Shown piece after piece: positions 24,094 to 35,147 of a DNA stretch of 64,000 bases (its first letter is position 1; every line of letters starts with the position of its first letter). Source of the DNA: Adineta ricciae (taxonomy: Eukaryota; Rotifera; Eurotatoria; Adinetida; Adinetidae); contig CAJNOJ010000134.1 in assembly GCA_905250025.1 (NCBI GenBank), positions 186,001 through 250,000 of the forward strand. The letters are read 5' to 3'. The notes under the pieces are model-generated. The model made no database searches. It was not told the DNA's origin and saw only the letters and a program-made list of their open reading frames with translations. Made by a program: the position numbers and the translations under genes.

Positions 24094-27000
24094 ATGTTCA
24101 TATTCCGCTTTCTTCTCCTCTCTTTGATGGTCATTTCTATTCAAACATTTGCTATTATTCCACAAAATGAACAAAACGTAAGATTATCCAATGTTTCTTT
24201 TTCTCAAATAAACTTCTTTTTTCCGTTTAGGTTTTACGACAAACAATTGAGAAAAAATCTGTTCCGTTGGATATCTCCACGACATTCATACGAGCAATGT
24301 ATCCAGTAGGTGAAGGCGAAAAGTCATTCAATGGTCAAAATAATCAAGAATGGGAAATTCAACGAGAATCAGATACAAGATTTGCGATTTATGGTATGTT
24401 GAAAGAGTGATTTGTTCCCTGTCCGTGAGAGAAAAACATGTCGTTCAGCATTGCTAATTATTTTTTTCCGAAAAAGAAAACCTCCAGGGCATTTGTCGAT
24501 TGACTTCATGGTAATCGAATTGATTTTGCCTTTTTCTATTAAAATTCTAGGTGAGAATCTTAACAATTCGCTTTTATCGTTCACTACTCATGCGGAATCG
24601 TGTATCTGGGAGCGTAAAGATCGAATTTATCGATTACAAGTTAATGAGTCCAATCCCAATTCACATATAGGTGAACTTGCTTATATAACCCTTCATTTAC
24701 CCTTCTACAATTCAACATTATATCTGTGTGTCACCCCACCCGACTCGAACAGAGCATTTCATCAAGGAAACACGTAAGTTATTTGAAGAGTTTTCGTTCA
24801 ATGAAGTTTGTTTTTACTCGTAGACCTTTATTGAAACTTCGTGTAACTCGTCGCGCCTTACCTGTTTGGGCAACAATACTTTTTCTCATATGTCTCCTGA
24901 TTTTATCGGGATTATTTTCGGGTTTAAATCTTGGTTTGATGTCATTAACTCCACATGATTTGAAAGTGATCCAAGAAGCTGGAACAGCCAATGATCAGAA
25001 ATATGCCAAACGGATTTATCCAGTTCGTAAACATGGCAATTTTCTTCTGTGTACGATTCTGCTAGGAAACGTTTTGGTTAATTCTACTACAACAATTCTC
25101 CTCGATTCGTTGATCAGTGGGGCAATGGCTGTTGCTTGTGCCACTTTAGCTATTGTTATTTTTGGTGAAATTATGCCTCAAGCTATATGTTCAAGACACG
25201 GTTTAAAAGTTGGCTCCCAAACCGTTCTTTTAACAAAATTATTCATGCTTTTAACATTTCCGATTTCCTATCCATTGAGTAAACTGCTCGACACTATTCT
25301 AGGTATGAAATGAATTCGTGTCAATTGAAAAACAATGAAATATTTTTTTCAGGAGAAGAAGTCGGTGCGCGTTATACGCGAGATCAAATGGGCGCTTTGT
25401 TAAAGCATACGACAACGACCGATATCGAAGATCGAGAAAAGATTATGATGACCGGTGTATTGAGTTTGAAAGCAAAAAAGATTCGCGGTGTTATGACGAA
25501 TTTAGAGGATGTTTTCATGCTTGAAGCAAATCGAATTGTTGACGATGAACTCGTTCTCAATGTTTATGGTTATGGTTATTCGAGAATTCCTGTTTATGAA
25601 GGACAAAAGTCAGTTGAATATTACAGAAGAAATTGTTTTCGATTGAAATCTTCCTGTTGTTTAGAAATAACATCATCGGCTTGGTTTATGCCCGTGATTT
25701 TGCTTTGCCCGATACTGATTCAGGAAAATTTACTGTACGAAACATCATGAATTTCTGCAAACATCGTTATGGAACATCGATCACTCCAGATGATTCCAGT
25801 TATGATGTGTTTAATCTATTCAAAAAAGGTTTACCAATACGAAAAAGAATTGTTATGGAAAACGTTTGTATTTTGTACTTTTAGAACAATATCATTTGGG
25901 TGTGGTTGTCGAGTATGACAATACGAGTGAAAAAGATCCTCGTGCCAAAGCGATTGGAATTGTTACATTAGAAGATATTATTGAAGAAATGATTCAGGAA
26001 GAAATTGTTGATGAAACAGATGTATTCAGTAAGTTCAGTGATGCCCGATGACTCGTTGATGAATTGACTTCCGATTGCTTATTCTTTAGCTGATAATCGT
26101 CGAAAAGTTCGGAATGTTCTTTCTCAAGCGCAAGATTTCTCTGTTTTTATTGGTCATAACTCCAATGAAGCGATAAGTAAAATATCCGCGCAAATGAAAG
26201 TCGCTATTTTTCAATTTCTTTCCACAAGTAAACCCATCCTTATTTTACATTGTCTCATATGTCTCTTATTCGACAATCTAGGTGTCGAACCATTCAAAGA
26301 AAAATACATTTCACCGAATATATTAAGTCTTCTACTAAATGCTGATTTGTACAAAGAATACGAATTCAATGAAGACGAAGCAAAATCGGGAAAAACTACG
26401 TATATATATGAATATGGTAAAGCAGTGGATTATTTCGTTTTGATCGTCAATGGAAATGCAGAGTTAGAAACGGGAAAAGAAAAAATTGTCAGTGAAATTG
26501 GATCGTTTTACTATTTTGGTGCTAGTGCATTATACGTAAGAGTCCAATAACGAAGTTTTTCTTGGTAAAAATCACCTTATGTTGTTCTTTAGAGCCCCGA
26601 TGAGAAAATTGATGATCTCATTCGTTCAAAATCGAACAAATTTCGTCCGTTTACTCCTGATTTCAGTTTGCGTGTTAGTGAAACTGTACAAATCTTACGT
26701 ATACGTCGTGTTCATTGGCTAGCTGCTGTTCGTGCGACATATTTCGAAAGGAAACAAACACCGAACGATAATGCATCGCTATTGGATTCCAGCGGTAAGA
26801 AAGTTGATCTCTTAGCACAAGAATTAGAGAAGGTTGACAATGTTGATCCAGTCAATGCGACCGGTAGCATAGCCGAAGAACAGACACGTCAGCGAACATC
26901 ATCATTAGCATTAACTGTTGCATCAGATAGTGGAGTTGATTACGAAAAGATTCTGGCTGAACAATTCGATAAATCCGATATAACCAATTCAAATAAAATT

Positions 27001-27135
27001 CTCTCAAACATGACAATAAATTCCGAAAGAAACACTCCGACTCTGACAGAAAAGCGACGAAAACAATTATTTCGTTCGTCGACAACAACAGCAGCCACGC
27101 CACCTTCACTAACTGGCGAGAGCCCAAAATACTGA
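24094..27135 (+). CDS. CNNM-family magnesium transporter / ancient conserved domain protein
   Basis: Ten exons starting at 24094-24177 and ending with 26593-27135. A signal peptide ([19 protein letters not shown]) and an extracellular domain come first. The DUF21 membrane domain follows, with [39 protein letters not shown] and [15 protein letters not shown], all CNNM signatures. The paired CBS module has [30 protein letters not shown] and [22 protein letters not shown] cyclic-nucleotide-binding-like domain (about 26100-26700) and a Ser/Thr-rich tail complete it. The order matches animal CNNM2/CNNM4. The family mediates Mg2+ export or Na+/Mg2+ exchange at the plasma membrane. All introns are 50-160 bp. 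Confidence 0.9.
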
Positions 27136-28351
27136 CAATGACATAGTCATCACTCGTGTTTGTGTGTATGTGTGTGTAAAAAAAACAGTGCACGGAATGT
27201 AATTCTCAACTTTAAAGTAGAACAGTGACGTATTGTCGTGTTTTTGCACATGCTTTGCTTGTTCTTGTTATTACCATTCATGTCATATCCATGTAATCAA
27301 TTGATTTCTTTCGTGTATTTATATGGTTCATTGATTCTATTTTTCTAATTATATGTCTAACACAATCTGCAATTAAATCGCTTTATGATTTCTAATAAAT
27401 TATATGGATAAAATACTGTCGTTCTTTGAATATGTTGCTTTGACGCATTAGTCAACCGATGAATGCGATGATATTCCAAAATTGAGTGTACGGGAGCGAA
27501 ATATTATGCGAGAAGGTTCGAAAATCAATTGATTAAACGAGAAATGATGACGATACCTCGCTTTTTTTATGGGTTTGAGATTGTTATAAATATGTGATTG
27601 AAGAAGCACATGAAACTGTTTAGACAATACAAATATCATTGAAATTTTTTTTATAAAGTAAAAGAAAATGTCATAGTTGAAGATTCGAATGTACAAATTT
27701 TAAATTTAGAAGTTGAAAACTTAAAGGAGTTTAACAGTCAAATAGAGTATATGGTTTGTACATTATTTTTTTTGTCTGAATGGACTGTATATCTCATCTG
27801 TATCAACTATAACGAAATCATTATATCCACTGACTGTCATTATTCTTCCATCTTTTCTTTAATATTACCATTCGAATACGATACTGATAGTCACTCATAG
27901 ATCCGACAGTCGTCCAAGTTTGTGATGATACATCGTATACCTGGTCTTGCTTCGTAGTTTGAAACTACGCAGAATGGTTTGTAACGAAGCGAATGTCCGT
28001 AATGGAAAAGTGGGGGGTGAGAAATCACGAAAATGTCGAAGTGTATATTGAGTACAATCACACTCAACCCTTGTCTCATGATGGGTTTTTAATATGTTAT
28101 ACTACCTGGCATGAGAATTTTTAAATACGAAAATATTTTAGATTTTTAACAAGTAGACTTCTTTTAAAATAAACTGATTTCTGGGTGAGAAATTACAACA
28201 AATGATCGTCTGCCTGCCGTTCGAAACGATCACATAGGATTCGATCACTATCCCTGTCATGTTGCAACGAGTTTTATAAAATGTCTGTGTGTTTGTTTTT
28301 TTATTTAAAAGACTTGAACAAAAATATTCGTGTTCATCGTCGTCGACAGAT
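27136..28351. other. Intergenic, AT-rich, no gene seen
   Basis: About 1.2 kb between convergent genes. It has a GTGTGT tract just after the CNNM stop and likely 3' UTRs of both genes. No coding exon was convincing in either direction. Confidence 0.45.
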
Positions 28352-28987
28352 TTATTTTCGAACTTCGATTTTAGGCATTAAAACGCAGCCAGTTTGACCT
28401 GTTGCGGATAAGAAGTCGATTTGAGCTTTAACTGTTGCCTTGGATCCAATAGGAATTGATGAGGTGAAATTCATTGCAATGACCATTTTTTGATTACCCT
28501 AAATAAAGTCATTCGTCGTTGAATCGAATCAGATAACAAGGAAACTTCTTACAGCATTAACTGGACATGGACAAGTTGGACAAGCCTTACACCAATCATC
28601 ATACGTACATGAGCCAACACAGTTTTCACATTTAATTTTCACGGGAAAACCCAAAGCTGTAGCAACTAAATCGTATTTGGTCTAAAAACTCCACGTTGTC
28701 ACTTGTCGATAAGGAAAAATGTTTCGTATTACCTGAAGTGGATTGACGATGTTTTCGCTAACATCAACATCCAATGTGAATGTCGCAGGACCAGGTACTT
28801 TGATTGGATATGGAGAAATAGCAAGACTTTTTAGTTTGATTTGGTCCGAAGCCCCACCACAATTGGAAAAGGTTTGTCCATCGACAATAACCTAGAGAGG
28901 CGAGTTCTGATGGTTGTTTTCAATAAAAATCTCCAGTCTTACCAATGCAACAAAGAGAACAAAGACAAGCGAATAAGTCGATAACAT
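28352..28987 (-). CDS. Secreted ML-domain lipid-binding protein, GM2-activator-like
   Basis: Four exons: 28943-28987, 28733-28891, 28553-28681, 28352-28498. A signal peptide (MLSTYSLVFVLFVALVIVDG) leads to FSNCGGASDQIKLKSLAISP, IKVPGPATFTLDVDV, GSCTYDDWCKACPTCPCP and a final GCVLMPKIEVRK. The pattern 'IGSCT...C' with the Cys-rich loop and the ending 'G.RLGC.K' resembles the ganglioside GM2 activator more than NPC2. Such proteins present lipids to lysosomal enzymes or bind lipids extracellularly. The ligand is unknown. Confidence 0.72.
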
Positions 28988-29443
28988 TTTATCTTTATTC
29001 TCGTCGAGGAGTTTATGAAAAATTTGTCTCGATATCAGTCTTTTATATACAAAGAACAGTTTTCTTATCGCTGTACTTGAGATGAAGTATTTTCCTTCAT
29101 AAAAAATCTTATTTTCGAATGATTTACGCGTTTAAATATCACAAAATCGGACATTGTAAAAGATAAGAATGGCTAGTAAATCATAAAAAAGATTGATCAA
29201 AGTTTTATAACATTGTCCAAAGATCACCTTATGAAAATCTTGTTTATCGATCGTTTCTCAGCAAACATATCCATGAGAAAAGGCTTGTTTACAATCGAAA
29301 TAACACGTAGAACGACGTACAAAATATGTCGTTGGCTAAACGCGTTTTCGTCAAGGTCAAGAAGAAAAGAACGCATAACGAGTATCATATAAATGTAAAC
29401 ACAAGGCAAATTTTCCCACACGACAATACCATTTTTTTGTACT
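28988..29443. promoter_or_regulatory. Shared upstream region of the ML-domain and BrkB/YihY genes
   Basis: About 456 bp between two divergent starts. No recognised element beyond AT-rich DNA. Confidence 0.35.
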
Positions 29444-30379
29444 ATGGAATCGATCGTTACCAATACACGGTTATTTAAATATGCGAAAAAAGAAACGACA
29501 CCGTTTCGATTATTCGTTCAAAAAGTCAAACATGACTGGTCATTTGTCTTCTCTGGAATGTTGGCGTTTAATATTCTACTCGCACTTTTACCAATGGCGA
29601 TCACATTGTTCGGTATTCTTGGTCTTGTTCTTGATAATCACCCAGATTTGAGGAATAATATCAAAAAGAAAATAATCGATTCGTTCCCTGTAGAGACGAG
29701 ACATAGTATAAGACAAATTATAAACATGGCTTTTCAAAAATTGCATCGTGATGCTGGATTTATCTTTGGTTTTGGTTTGTTATTTGCGATTCTTGGAAGT
29801 TCGAGATTATTCGTTGCGATGGATCGATGTTTAACGATTATCTATCGAGTTGAAGAACGAAAATTTCTTCGCAAGTATCTTTTAGCAATCGCGATGTTGT
29901 TTCTTTTTCTGATTTTAATCCCAACAATGGTCACTGCTTCACAATTACCCGCGTTACTTCTCGGTATGATTCCTAACTTCGGTGGACGCTTCGTCGTATA
30001 TATTTTCGGTTTGTTAACGAGTTTATTCTTATCATTTATACTCTTTGAAATCATTTACTTCATTATACCGAATAAGAAAATGACGATTAAAGAAACTTGG
30101 TGCGGTGCGTTGGCTGCTGCCATTGGTTTACAACTATTTATGATCGTTTTTCCGATCTACGTGAAAAATTTCATGGCGAGTTACACGGGTCAAATTGGAT
30201 TTGTTGTGATTTTACTTATATTTCTGTTCTATTCGGCTGTTATTTTTATATTAGGTGCCCAAATTAATGCTTTCTTTTTTGAACACATTCAACCATTGCC
30301 GGTGTCAATAGGAACGTTCGTTAGTGCTATTGCTGATGAATATCGCGAACGAGAAACACGAGAACCATTGAACGTTTGA
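29444..30379 (+). CDS. BrkB/YihY (UPF0761)-type integral membrane protein of bacterial origin
   Basis: Intron-free gene of 311 residues. The start FVQKVKHDWSFVFSGMLAFN matches the 'D.....A.a.aYy...alfP' opening of the family. GFIFGFGLLFAILGSSRLFV, then a hydrophobic core of about six helices, and AVIFILGAQINAFFFEHI near the end (compare 'Y..iiLlGAel.a.y') complete the pattern. The family is known mainly in bacteria; it was once misassigned as RNase BN and its function is uncertain. The absence of introns among intron-rich neighbours fits horizontal acquisition. The flanking genes are clearly eukaryotic, so contamination is unlikely. Confidence 0.78.
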   Translation: MESIVTNTRLFKYAKKETTPFRLFVQKVKHDWSFVFSGMLAFNILLALLPMAITLFGILGLVLDNHPDLRNNIKKKIIDSFPVETRHSIRQIINMAFQKLHRDAGFIFGFGLLFAILGSSRLFVAMDRCLTIIYRVEERKFLRKYLLAIAMLFLFLILIPTMVTASQLPALLLGMIPNFGGRFVVYIFGLLTSLFLSFILFEIIYFIIPNKKMTIKETWCGALAAAIGLQLFMIVFPIYVKNFMASYTGQIGFVVILLIFLFYSAVIFILGAQINAFFFEHIQPLPVSIGTFVSAIADEYRERETREPLNV

Positions 30380-30909
30380 TAAATCGAATCTTTCAATGAT
30401 GTACTTTGAAATTTGTCATAAAAAAACAAATATTAGTGGGTAGATTTAATAGAATAATTAATTTCATAAATATTTATTTACATTTCCTCCCCGACGGTTC
30501 AGTAAATAAACTTAATAATGAAAATTTTTTTATTATACGCCTACTTCTTCGTCATCACTCGTTGTGGTCAATTCCAACTATTCTTTGCAGTCTTTTCGAT
30601 CACTGAAATTAAAATATAGATTGATCAAACCGTGTTATTCAGTGCAATTCGGAATATTGACTCATGTTTCTATATCATCATGGAACATAGCAGATGTTTC
30701 TATTTGATTTTCTCTGACATTTTCAAGTATTTCTAATCATATCGAGAGATTTTGGTTTGGTCTCGAATGTTTTCTGTTCATGATATTCTTCTTTATTGAA
30801 TTTGATGAAGATAAATTCGCAAATGAAGAACAAAAAAAAAGAGTTTTTATTCAATTTTTTGTTTCACAGAGTATCGACAAAATTGGATGTTTATTTCGTT
30901 GCTGCTTGA
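30380..30909. other. Intergenic between convergent BrkB/YihY and neuropeptide genes
   Basis: About 530 bp, AT-rich, presumably both 3' UTRs. No further gene recognised. Confidence 0.4.
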
Positions 30910-32088
30910 TTAATTTTGATCATTGGAATGATGACGATGCATATGTCGTCCCGAATAACGAAGCATTCCTAATGGGCGGACACCACGTTTGAAGAAATCA
31001 TTGCCTGACAACGAATCCAAACTCTAAACAACATACGAATGTTCAAAACATATTCGTTCAAATTGTCTTCTTCTACCTTTTTAAAAAAATCGTTTCCGTT
31101 CAATGAATCTAGGCTCTAAATGCAACAAAAGGTCAGCAATGAAAGAGACACATCTAACTGATGAACTACCTTTTTGAAGAAATCATTTCCACTTAATGAA
31201 TCCAAGCTCTAGAAGAACGCAAAATCATGAAAAAAAAGTCTTTTCATGCAAAGATTCTTACCTTCTTGAAGAAATCATTGCCAGACAAGGAATCCAAGCT
31301 CTAAAGATACGCGAAGGAAGAATTAATCGAAGTCGAACAACATAGAAACAAACCTTCTTGAAGAAATCTGATCCGGATAAGGAATCTAATGTTCGTTTCT
31401 AAGAATTCAAAGTCAATTTGGAAAGAATATATCGGATTAAGTATGAATAACTATTTACTTCTTCTTCACGTTTGAAAAAATCATTGCCAGATAACGAATC
31501 AAGACTCTAAACAAAGCATTTTTTTGTGAAAAAAGAAAGAAATGAACTTGCAATGAATATTTACTTTTTTGAAGAAATCCGAGCCGGCGAGGGAATCGAG
31601 TGTTCGTTTCTAAAAGATTTTCTTCGAAATCTTCTCAGAAAAGAAATTCTCGACTTACCTCATCTTCACGTTTGAAAAAATCATTGCCAGACAGACTGTC
31701 AAGACTCTAAAACATCCAAATTCCTTCGAAACCAATTCACTTTCCTAACTAACACTTACTTTTTTGAAAAAATCCGAGCCAGATAATGAATCAAGTGTAC
31801 GCTTCTAAAAAAATCATCAATTAATCATTCTCAAACACCTTGAATTACAACATTCGATTGTTTTATGTCCGTCCAAGGACTCGTGCAAATAAATTTAACC
31901 TTTTAATATAACAGCAATTATCCAAATGTGACTTTTCTTTATCACAGATTATTTTCGACATATCAGAGCAAATCTCGTGTTCATCATCAACAAACACTTA
32001 CTTTTTCTTCGTCACCCATGGTGCCTAATTGACAGAGAGCAGCAATAAGGAAAGCAATAAGAACTGTCGACATTGTAGCAGTAGTCAT
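30910..32088 (-). CDS. Multi-copy neuropeptide precursor, pedal-peptide/orcokinin/NLP-15-like
   Basis: Ten exons, all in phase 0: 32002-32088, 31760-31804, 31659-31706, 31565-31609, 31459-31506, 31354-31398, 31262-31300, 31170-31208, 31077-31115, 30910-31023; 182 residues. Exon 1 encodes a signal peptide (MSTVLIAFLIAALCQLG). Exons 2-10 each encode one peptide with core (S/T)LDSLSG(N/S)DFF, bounded by KR or KK. Acidic spacers EDE and EEE follow two copies. One copy has LAG, another LNG. The last exon continues after KR with GVRPLGMLRYSGRHMHRHHS and stops. The 'LDSL.G..F' core resembles nematode NLP-14/15, molluscan pedal peptide and arthropod orcokinin. Exons 2-7 form three pairs of a 45-nt exon and a 48- or 39-nt exon, suggesting growth by exon-pair duplication. 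Receptor and role are unknown. Confidence 0.88.
31023..31804 (-). repeat. Tandem array of peptide-coding mini-exons
   Basis: Nine coding units of 39-48 nt are spaced about 92-107 bp apart by introns of 49-60 bp. Coding parts are well conserved and introns are not, the reverse of a neutral tandem repeat. The spacing superficially recalls a CRISPR array but the units are exons. Confidence 0.85.
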
Positions 32089-32716
32089 AATATGATTTGG
32101 GTAGAAACAACCTGTTGGATTTTTCTATGTGAAGCAATCTGGAATTGATGAACCCGTTCGATTTATATACCCTCTCATATTTTTTCAAGAGAAAAGGAAT
32201 CACTCTCTCTCCCACTCTCTCTTTCTCTCTCTCTCTCTCTTTTCTCTATTGTATGACACAATCATCGTCTTTCTCAGCACGACTAAAACTCCATTTTCGA
32301 AAAACATTCTTCTCAAGCTCAAGGATTAATAAGCGAAGCACATCAATAAAGGTGATGATAATCTCCAGACATTTTCCAGTAAATGGAATTTGGAAAGATG
32401 GAATTGACCATTATTTATCTTTTGGATTCTTTTGCGTCGTTCTATTTGTCGATCGTTTTGCACCGATCGCATCAATTATTACTTAACGGAGAAGCAAAAC
32501 GAGAGAAGAAATACGAGACGAACATCTACAATTATCAATTTGAAAACACCTACATTCATTTCCTTTCGGATATGAATAGGAATATTAATGTTATCTAATG
32601 GATACTTTATTCCTATAAAACAACGAACTATATTCTTACGCCAGCGATTCAATAATCAGGGGAAATAGAGAAGAGAAGATCCGCACATCGAAATGAAACA
32701 AAGGTCAATATAACGA
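32089..32716. promoter_or_regulatory. Region between GPCR stop and neuropeptide start, with CT microsatellite
   Basis: About 628 bp separating two minus-strand genes. It must contain the neuropeptide promoter. A (CT)n-rich tract lies at about 32200-32247. No coding exon recognised. Confidence 0.45.
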
Positions 32717-33784
32717 TCATGTTTGTTGGTTATATTTCATCGTGATTTGATTGGTTTGACTATGATAAGCAGCTGAAATCGGATCTGGCGGAATGATTCT
32801 AACTTCACTAATTATTGCCAAATTTGGTCGTTGAATGTTCAATAGTAATCGTTTAACTTCTTGTCGAAAGATTTTTCCAGTGAGAGTGTAGAGATAGAAA
32901 GCAGAACAACAATTGATGTAAAGAATGAGAACAGAAACTTGAAAGAAGAAGTTTTCTTTGGTTAATTCCAACGAATCTTTCAATTGATTGAATGTTAGTG
33001 TTGAATATGCCTTTGATATTCCCGATGGTGTTACAAGAATAACGAAGAAAAATACTTGAACTAAAAGCATCATAATCATCTGATGATCTTTTTTCTTCAA
33101 TAAACGATGTTGTTGACGAGAGGCCTGAAGATTCGCGGGTAATGGACGGACTTGTTGCCGAATTTTTTGAACATTTCTTATTGTCACATAACCAAAGCTC
33201 AACATGAACATTGGAGGAATTAAAGAGAATAGAATAAGAAATAAAACATCATTGTATGTTCGACAGACTTGATTTGGACAATAACAATTCAATGGAAATT
33301 GATTCGGTACAGCTACATAACAATAGAATGTTTGTCCATAAAATACACAAGCAAATAACGTTGTATACATCACCATACGTCGAGCATTGTGAATACGACT
33401 GAAAGAGCGTATGTTTGGATTTGTACTTGATGATGCCCATCGATCGACACTAGCGTAGACAAGAAAACAAGCACTCAAAGACAGTGACATGTATGTGATA
33501 TAGAAACGGATTTGACACACCACGGTGCTCCATGCGGTTGGATCAAGATTATAACCAGAAAGTAATCTTGTTAAAAGGCCAATCCATAAACAAAGGATGT
33601 TTGCAAGTGTTGAAGAAAGAAAATAGAACGCACACGAATTCGTTCGAAGGGATTGACGTGTCAATATAAATACATTTAAGATATTCCCAATTGTTCCGAA
33701 AATTAATAATGGAATTGGTATCGATCGATTTAGATACATAGCAACATGAAGAAGGGTGGCAATAGTTTCATTTTTTGCATCCAT
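32717..33784 (-). CDS. Rhodopsin-class G-protein-coupled receptor, peptide-receptor-like
   Basis: Intron-free frame of 355 residues from the Met at 33784; the frame stays open to 33859. Seven hydrophobic segments are visible. TM1 has FGTIGNILNVFIL with the conserved GN, and TM2 follows with an LANILCLW core. TM3 ends with SVDRWASS, a DRW in place of DRY. TM7 has NCCSAFYLYTLTGKIFRQEV, resembling the 'NP..Y' to helix 8 region of FMRFamide-type receptors. A Cys before TM3 (VVCQIRF) and one in the second loop (CYCPNQVC) could form the usual disulfide. Ligand unknown. It lies 628 bp upstream of the neuropeptide gene on the same strand. Confidence 0.8.
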   Translation of the reverse strand: MDAKNETIATLLHVAMYLNRSIPIPLLIFGTIGNILNVFILTRQSLRTNSCAFYFLSSTLANILCLWIGLLTRLLSGYNLDPTAWSTVVCQIRFYITYMSLSLSACFLVYASVDRWASSSTNPNIRSFSRIHNARRMVMYTTLFACVFYGQTFYCYVAVPNQFPLNCYCPNQVCRTYNDVLFLILFSLIPPMFMLSFGYVTIRNVQKIRQQVRPLPANLQASRQQHRLLKKKDHQMIMMLLVQVFFFVILVTPSGISKAYSTLTFNQLKDSLELTKENFFFQVSVLILYINCCSAFYLYTLTGKIFRQEVKRLLLNIQRPNLAIISEVRIIPPDPISAAYHSQTNQITMKYNQQT

Positions 33785-34721
33785 ACGCAAATGAAAATAA
33801 CGAGAAATGAGTTGAAGAAAATAATGAGATGAAAGAAAACTTCCTGAACTTGTCTTCAAAACCTTTCTTTCGTAGGTGATGCGAAAAATAATTAATCACA
33901 TAGACGTGAAGAATCGCGATGCCAACATCATTGAAACTTTCTTAAATTTAACCACAGTGAATATCTTTTTCTCTGCATTTTACTTTAACTTTTCAGTAAC
34001 GATATCAATCCATAACAATCAACAACATAGTAAAAAGGTTTATACATGTAAATTTTAGGAGAATCCATTTGATATCAGCAGGTGTTATAGAATCATTCTT
34101 TTTAGAGAACTCAGCTCGGATATTCCGGTAGGTAAAAAGGATAATTGCACGACATTCTGATGTTCACAGAGTACATTGAAACAGTTGTAAACCCAAACTG
34201 AATAAACTGCAATTTTTGTTTTGATTTTCTCATAGTTCGATCAATCATCTTGAGAATGTATATCTGCATTCAATTTTGTTGCTGTATAATGATATTAAGA
34301 TAAAGATTTAATGGAGCCGAAAGATTTGTTGTTTCTGGTGAGGAGAAAGAAAAAGAATAACAATACGAAGTGAACAAAAATAGCATGGAAATATGTGTTT
34401 TAAGAAATCCGAATTACTTAGACCACGTTTTGTATTCAATCATGTGAGCTTATTGGCATCCACACGGCTACAAGTTCTCCACGGGTTCTACCCACATTCG
34501 TTTTGTTGAAATAGAACACCGATGTATGTTCTTAAAAATAGAACTACAAATATTTCTATATAAGTCATTGAGGGTGTTTATGTGCATTCGATGTTGTTTC
34601 TATATAATGATGTTTAATGGAGGCGAACGATTTGTTGTTTTTGGTGTTGGAACGAGAAAACAGATAAATACGAAGACGAATCAATAAAAGCATATGAAAT
34701 CTGGTTTTGATTCATTTGAAA
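33785..34721. other. Intergenic with a diverged direct duplication
   Basis: Two segments, about 34245-34375 and 34548-34680, share the order 'TGCATTC.ATTTTGTT', 'TATAATGAT', 'TTTAATGGAG.CGAA.GATTTGTTGTTT' and 'AATACGAAG'. This looks like an old tandem copy of the upstream region of the small secreted protein at 34722. No gene recognised. Confidence 0.45.
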
Positions 34722-35147
34722 ATGTCTTCTTGTATTGACAATAATTGTGTTCTTTACTTGCTGATCGTAGTGCTTTGTCTCAATGGTATGATTAAAACAT
34801 GAATCGAAAACAATTTTTACACAATATTTTTTGTAGTGATCGTTATCAATTCGATTGAAATTCGTGTAGAAAATCGAGGTGCTTATGTTGCTCGTATTCT
34901 CGTCCGTTATCAGACTTCAAAAAATGAAGAGAAAATGTCGAATTCAGGTAGCTTAACATCATTCCAATCCAAAAATGTCGTCATCGAAAACAATGCCAAA
35001 TCTATTGAAATTGATATTCAAATGTATGTATTCTTCAATACATTACGAACGATATTGAAGACATCAAATCCATGTCCACATACAAGATGTTTTGTAGTAT
35101 GGGGAACAATTGTTAAAGCAGAGTGGAATGAACTATGTTGTCAATGA
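34722..35147 (+). CDS. Small secreted protein, possible cytolysin-C-terminal-like beta-sandwich domain
   Basis: Two exons, 34722-34785 and 34837-35147, about 124 residues. A hydrophobic leader (VLYLLIVVLCLNVIVI) is followed by a domain beginning EIRVENRGAYVARILVRYQ and ending with a Cys pair and a short VVWGT stretch. The opening 'V.N.GaYVAr..V.Y' and the 'C..VWGT' near the end are reminiscent of the isolated C-terminal beta-sandwich domain of thiol-activated cytolysins, which also occurs alone in some eukaryotes. No pore-forming region is present. The resemblance is from memory and weak; an unknown lineage-specific secreted protein is the safer reading. Confidence 0.5.

Noticed and set aside
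24726..24991. Alternative start in the middle of CNNM
   Set aside because: The spliced reading from 24094 explains the region fully.
31023..31804. Regularly spaced repeats resembling a CRISPR array
   Set aside because: Repeat units are in-frame exons with GT-AG flanks and variable lengths in multiples of three, in a eukaryotic context.
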